Of a stretch of 35,314 nucleotides of DNA, positions 32,419 to 35,314 are shown one piece after another. Location of the stretch: NCBI GenBank assembly GCA_016845445.1, contig JAERSU010000269.1:1-35314 (forward strand), read 5' to 3'. The DNA comes from Oceanospirillaceae bacterium. Its GTDB lineage: Bacteria; Pseudomonadota; Gammaproteobacteria; Pseudomonadales; Balneatricaceae. The stretch's first letter is position 1; the number at the start of each line of letters is the position of its first letter. The notes beneath the pieces are model-generated. The model had not been told where the DNA came from, did no database searches, and was given only the letters and a program-made list of their open reading frames with translations. Made by a program: the position numbers and the translations under genes.

Positions 32419-33085
32419 CACCGCCAAGTTGTTCAAACGTCTACGTCTATCCAGCACCATCATTGTCTTAGGCATGCTTAGCGCCTGTAGCCAACTACCT
32501 CAGTCCACACCGAGCAGTGAGCAAAATGTGGCTACTCAACTACCTAGTTATGGCCCTTATCGTTATCGCGCTACTGAATTGGCTAAACTGGTGCAGTGGG
32601 ATGTGGAAGGCAAACTTGCCGTTTACACCGCCAGCAAGAACAACAGCGGCAATCTAACCTGGCGCCAGCGCAAAGAATTTTACGACCTTCTCATTACCGG
32701 CCCCTTAGGCCAAGGGCACCTGCATATTGAGGGCAGTCCGGGGCTGGTGATTGCCACCACCCCAGAGGAGCAAGCCCAAGCTGCCAGCCTCGAAGCCTTA
32801 TTTGCTGAACACTTTGATTGGCAGTTCCCCATGAACGAACTACGTTACTGGGTACGTGGCATTGCCAGCCCCGAAACTGACGCTCAACTAACCTTTAATG
32901 ACGATGGCGAACTAGCCAGCATCGAACAGGCAGGCTGGCAGGTAGAAATCAGTCGTTACGAATCTGTTAGTGGCCTGCCCATGCCCGGTAAAATCACCAT
33001 AACTGGCGAGGCCATACGCCTTAAACTGATTTTGAAAAACTGGTCTAACCTGTACCCATTCCCACGCCTAAATACGGCCCAATAA
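32408..33085 (+). CDS. lolB: outer-membrane lipoprotein insertase LolB
   Basis: Receives lipoproteins from LolA and inserts them in the outer membrane. 225 residues from GTG 32408, selected because GAGGAA lies seven bases upstream; ATG 32387 has no site. Lipobox LGMLSAC with C27. LolB-type features: VQWDVEGKLAVYTASKNNSGNLTWRQ, LLITGPLGQGHLHIEG, MNELRYWVRGI, and the terminal MPGKITITGEAIRLKLILKNWSN. It overlaps the upstream TPR gene by 11 bases, so translation is coupled. ispE, which usually follows, is absent. Confidence 0.94.
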   Translation: MKASTAKLFKRLRLSSTIIVLGMLSACSQLPQSTPSSEQNVATQLPSYGPYRYRATELAKLVQWDVEGKLAVYTASKNNSGNLTWRQRKEFYDLLITGPLGQGHLHIEGSPGLVIATTPEEQAQAASLEALFAEHFDWQFPMNELRYWVRGIASPETDAQLTFNDDGELASIEQAGWQVEISRYESVSGLPMPGKITITGEAIRLKLILKNWSNLYPFPRLNTAQ

Positions 33086-33099
33086 GGGCCGCATTTAGG
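33067..33099. other. hairpin spanning the lolB stop codon
   Basis: CCTAAAT-A-CGGCCC pairs with GGGCCG-C-ATTTAGG (14 positions, one mismatch) around AATAA; the lolB TAA at 33083-33085 lies at the loop edge. No T tract follows, so mRNA 3'-end protection or partial termination is more likely than an ordinary terminator. Confidence 0.6.
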
Positions 33100-33128
33100 T
33101 TGACTTTTCAGCCCTTCTCATGGAAAAT
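33100..33128 (+). promoter_or_regulatory. possible promoter of tRNA-Gln (and prs)
   Basis: TTGACT (33100-33105), 17 bases, GAAAAT (33123-33128), then ACGCGCC, a GC discriminator as in stable-RNA promoters. An alternative pair, TTGAGG (33141) with TAAATT (33163), is nearer the tRNA. Not decisive. Confidence 0.4.
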
Positions 33129-33179
33129 ACGCGCCTCTAATTGAGGCAAGCTTTTTGCACCTTAAATTAGACAGGTTAC

Positions 33180-33254
33180 TGGGGTATCGCCAAGCGGTAA
33201 GGCAACGGGTTTTGATCCCGTCATGCGCAGGTTCGAATCCTGCTACCCCAGCCA
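33180..33254 (+). tRNA. tRNA-Gln(TTG)
   Basis: Cloverleaf with acceptor TGGGGTA/TACCCCA, D arm GCCAAGCGGTAAGGC, anticodon stem CGGG/CCCG with TTG anticodon (loop TTTTGAT), T arm GCAGGTTCGAATCCTGC, encoded CCA. tRNA-Gln just before prs is a known gammaproteobacterial arrangement. Confidence 0.97.
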
Positions 33255-33264
33255 TATTTTTAGC

Positions 33265-33295
33265 CTATTGCGACGCTTTGCTTTTGTCGCAATAG
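33265..33295 (+). terminator. hairpin after tRNA-Gln
   Basis: Perfect 10-bp stem CTATTGCGAC / GTCGCAATAG with an 11-base loop, followed only by TCGTTT. Could be a weak terminator, a tRNA-processing structure, or the prs leader. Confidence 0.5.
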
Positions 33296-33341
33296 TCGTT
33301 TGGCCAAGCCAGCGTAAATCAACAGATTAAAGGTGCCCAAG

Positions 33342-34286
33342 GTGTCAAAGCTTAAAGTCTTTACCGGTAATGCTCACCCAGAATTAGCCCAGAAGGTTGT
33401 TGACCAGCTGTGTGTTCCACTTGGCCAAGCCAAGGTTTCTAAGTTTAGTGACGGCGAATGCACCGTAGAATTACTGGAAGACGTACGTGGTAAAGACGTA
33501 TTTATCATCCAGCCTACCTGCGCACCGACTAACGACAACCTAATGGAACTGATCTTTATGGCTGACGCCATGCGCCGCGCTTCGGCTGCCCGCGTTACCG
33601 CCGTAGTGCCTTATTTCGGTTATGCTCGCCAAGACCGCCGCCCTCGCTCTGCCCGTGTGCCAATTAGCGCCAAGGTGGTAGCGACCATGATGGCGAAAAC
33701 CGGTATCGACCGCGTACTAACCGTTGACCTGCACGCTGAACAGATCCAGGGCTTTTTTGATATTCCGGTAGACAACGTATTTGGTTCGCCGGTGCTACTG
33801 GACGAAATTGCTAGTCAAAATTATGAAAAGCCTCTGGTTGTATCTCCTGACGTGGGTGGTGTGGTACGTGCCCGTGCTGTCGCCAAACAGTTGGGTGTTG
33901 ATCTAGCCATCATCGACAAGCGTCGTGAAAAAGCCAACGAATCTCAAGTTATGCACATCATTGGTGACGTAACAGATCGCACCTGTATCCTAGTGGACGA
34001 CATGTGTGATACCGCAGGCACCCTGTGCCAAGCAGCTGATGCACTAAAAGCCAATGGCGCCAAGTCCGTAGTGGCCTACGCCACTCACCCAGTACTATCC
34101 GGCCCAGCCATTGAACGCATTAGCAACTCTGCTCTGGATGAATTGGTGGTTACTGACACCATTCCATTAACCGCTGCAGCTGAAGCCTGTGAGCATATCC
34201 GCCAACTGACCCTGTCCGATCTTTTGGCTGAGTCTGTTCGCCGCGTATGCAACGAAGAATCCATCAGTGCCATGTTTCGCACCTAA
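33342..34286 (+). CDS. prs: ribose-phosphate pyrophosphokinase
   Basis: Makes PRPP from ribose 5-phosphate and ATP for nucleotide, histidine, tryptophan and NAD synthesis. 314 residues from GTG 33342, with AAAGGTG six bases upstream; this start gives [15 protein letters not shown], matching family length and N-terminus, whereas the GTG at 33333 lacks a site. [13 protein letters not shown]-binding [21 protein letters not shown], catalytic region [15 protein letters not shown], and PRPP loop [13 protein letters not shown]. Followed by its own terminator. Confidence 0.97.
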   Translation: MSKLKVFTGNAHPELAQKVVDQLCVPLGQAKVSKFSDGECTVELLEDVRGKDVFIIQPTCAPTNDNLMELIFMADAMRRASAARVTAVVPYFGYARQDRRPRSARVPISAKVVATMMAKTGIDRVLTVDLHAEQIQGFFDIPVDNVFGSPVLLDEIASQNYEKPLVVSPDVGGVVRARAVAKQLGVDLAIIDKRREKANESQVMHIIGDVTDRTCILVDDMCDTAGTLCQAADALKANGAKSVVAYATHPVLSGPAIERISNSALDELVVTDTIPLTAAAEACEHIRQLTLSDLLAESVRRVCNEESISAMFRT

Positions 34287-34321
34287 TATTCAATTAGGTC
34301 TAAACCTGTACTGATATTATC

Positions 34322-34343
34322 GCACTTATGTTTAAGTGCTTTT
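34322..34343 (+). terminator. terminator after prs
   Basis: Stem GCACTTA / TAAGTGC with loop TGTT, then TTTTATT. Thirty-six bases after the prs stop and 60 bases before rplY; probably partial, as rplY has its own ribosome site. Confidence 0.65.
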
Positions 34344-34402
34344 ATTAAACGATTACCAACACCGGTCGCAAGTGTAGTAATCATAGAAAAAGGAAAGACA
34401 CT

Positions 34403-34999
34403 ATGTCTATCACTATTAATGCCACAGTCCGTACTGACACAGGGAAAGGTGCGAGCCGCCGCCTGCGTCGTGAAGCGGGTAGCGTTCCAGCCATCATGTT
34501 CGGTGGCGCCAAGAACAAGAAGCCAGTTGCTTTGACTCTAGAGCACAAGCAAGTTTGGAAGGCTTCTGAAAGCCCAGAATTCTACTCTTCCGTTCTCACC
34601 GTTGCAGTAGATGGTAAAGAAGAGCAGGTAATCCTCAAGGACATGCAGCGTCACCCTGCCAAGCAGCAGATCATGCACGTTGACTTCCAGCGCGTCACCA
34701 AGTCCAACCCAATCAGCATTCTGGTACCTATCAAGTTCCTTAATGAAGCTTCCTGTACTGCCGTTAAGATCGGTGGCGGTCGCATCTCTCACCAGATGAC
34801 TTCCGTTGAAGTTGTATGTTTGGCTGCTGACATTCCAGAATTCGTTTCTGTTGACATGCAAGACGTACCTGTAGGCGGTATCGTTCACCTATCTGACCTA
34901 GAAATGCCAAAGGGCGTTGCGGTTAAGTCTCTGACTACTGGTGCTAAGAACGACACCCCTATCGCCAACATCGCTGCTAAGCGTGGTGGTAACAAGTAA
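34403..34999 (+). CDS. rplY: 50S ribosomal protein L25/general stress protein Ctc
   Basis: 5S rRNA-binding ribosomal protein of the longer Ctc type, 198 residues. L25 domain about 1-95 (DTGKGASRRLRREAGSVPAIMFGG; VILKDMQRHPAKQQIMHVDFQRV), then the C-terminal beta domain (VPIKFLNEASCTAVKIGGGRISHQM; VEVVCLAADIPEFVSVDM; VHLSDLEMPKGV). AGGAAAG precedes ATG 34403. Standard place between prs and pth. Confidence 0.97.
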   Translation: MSITINATVRTDTGKGASRRLRREAGSVPAIMFGGAKNKKPVALTLEHKQVWKASESPEFYSSVLTVAVDGKEEQVILKDMQRHPAKQQIMHVDFQRVTKSNPISILVPIKFLNEASCTAVKIGGGRISHQMTSVEVVCLAADIPEFVSVDMQDVPVGGIVHLSDLEMPKGVAVKSLTTGAKNDTPIANIAAKRGGNK

Positions 35000-35024
35000 G
35001 ATCGGTTTTATACTGATTTTATTC

Positions 35025-35058
35025 AACAAGGCCTGCATTGCAGGCCTTGTTTGGTTTT
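35025..35058 (+). terminator. terminator between rplY and pth
   Basis: Twelve-bp perfect stem AACAAGGCCTGC / GCAGGCCTTGTT with loop ATT, followed by TGGTTTT. Lies 25 bases after the rplY stop; pth must have some promoter activity of its own or readthrough. Confidence 0.85.
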
Positions 35059-35075
35059 AACCGGTAATCAATAGC

Positions 35076-35314
35076 ATGTCTGATAACACTCCCATTCAAC
35101 TCATCGTCGGCCTAGGCAACCCTGGCGCCAAGTACGATAACACCCGTCACAATGCGGGTCAGGACTGGGTCATAGAACTTGCTAACAGCCACGGCATCTC
35201 CTTGGCACCGGAAAAACGCTACTTTGGCCTCTATGGCCAAGGCCTTATCGACGGCCAAAAGGTCCACCTGTTAATCCCTACCACCTTTATGAACTTGAGT
35301 GGTCAGGCATTACA
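35076..35314 (+). CDS. pth: peptidyl-tRNA hydrolase (5' part, runs off the right edge)
   Basis: Recycles peptidyl-tRNA released prematurely from ribosomes. ATG 35076 opens MSDNTPIQLIVGLGNPGAKYDNTRHNAG, the family's N-terminal signature with the catalytic His as H25 (His20 of E. coli Pth), and later TTFMNLSGQAL. About 79 of some 195 codons are present and the frame is open to the last base. Follows rplY as in most gammaproteobacteria. Confidence 0.96.
   Translation, partial: MSDNTPIQLIVGLGNPGAKYDNTRHNAGQDWVIELANSHGISLAPEKRYFGLYGQGLIDGQKVHLLIPTTFMNLSGQAL

Overview
The window looks like the chromosome of a heterotrophic, probably marine, gammaproteobacterium. Two observations point there. The housekeeping block hemA-prfA-prmC-moeB, divergent from TPR lipoprotein-lolB-tRNA-Gln-prs-rplY-pth, is the gammaproteobacterial (Pseudomonas/Oceanospirillales-like) order. 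The proteins also carry typical gammaproteobacterial signatures. I cannot assign genus or species. No phage, integrase, IS transposase or CRISPR array was seen.

Left part (1-9410): the 5' part of a LuxR-type response regulator gene running off the left edge; a small unrecognised protein; a PLP threonine/serine dehydratase; a secreted glycine-zipper protein; the glycolate oxidase operon glcDEF with a divergent FadR/GntR-type regulator; a small secreted Sel1-like protein; and a REC protein with a long coiled-coil and degenerate kinase-like C-terminus.

Centre (9426-20310): a complete periplasmic thiosulfate-oxidising Sox locus, transcribed leftward as soxC-soxD-soxX-soxY-soxZ-soxA-soxK-soxB-(alpha/beta hydrolase)-soxW-(rhodanese). 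SoxXA (with SoxK) loads thiosulfate on the SoxY C-terminal Cys of SoxYZ, SoxB releases sulfate, and SoxCD oxidises the remaining sulfane. The presence of SoxCD predicts full oxidation to sulfate rather than sulfur globules. Divergent from soxC are a secreted DsrE-like protein and a YeeE/YedE membrane transporter, a likely sulfur handling or import pair. A candidate FNR/ANR-type box lies just upstream of soxC. One 14-nt sequence containing a perfect 12-bp palindrome is found upstream of both soxB and the rhodanese gene. Terminator-like hairpins divide the cluster into sub-units.

Right part (20307-35314): an Lrp/AsnC regulator divergent from a giant fused indolepyruvate:ferredoxin oxidoreductase; an SLT-domain protein; a REP/MITE-like palindrome cluster; a tRNA-Ser/tRNA-Lys/tRNA-Lys cluster; a hotdog thioesterase; and the hemA/lolB-prs housekeeping region. 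ispE, usually found between lolB and prs, is absent from that position.

Most of the window is explained by known systems. The least explained items are the sox-embedded alpha/beta hydrolase, the degenerate kinase-like response regulator, the sox-associated regulatory sites and the palindrome cluster at 25528-25740.
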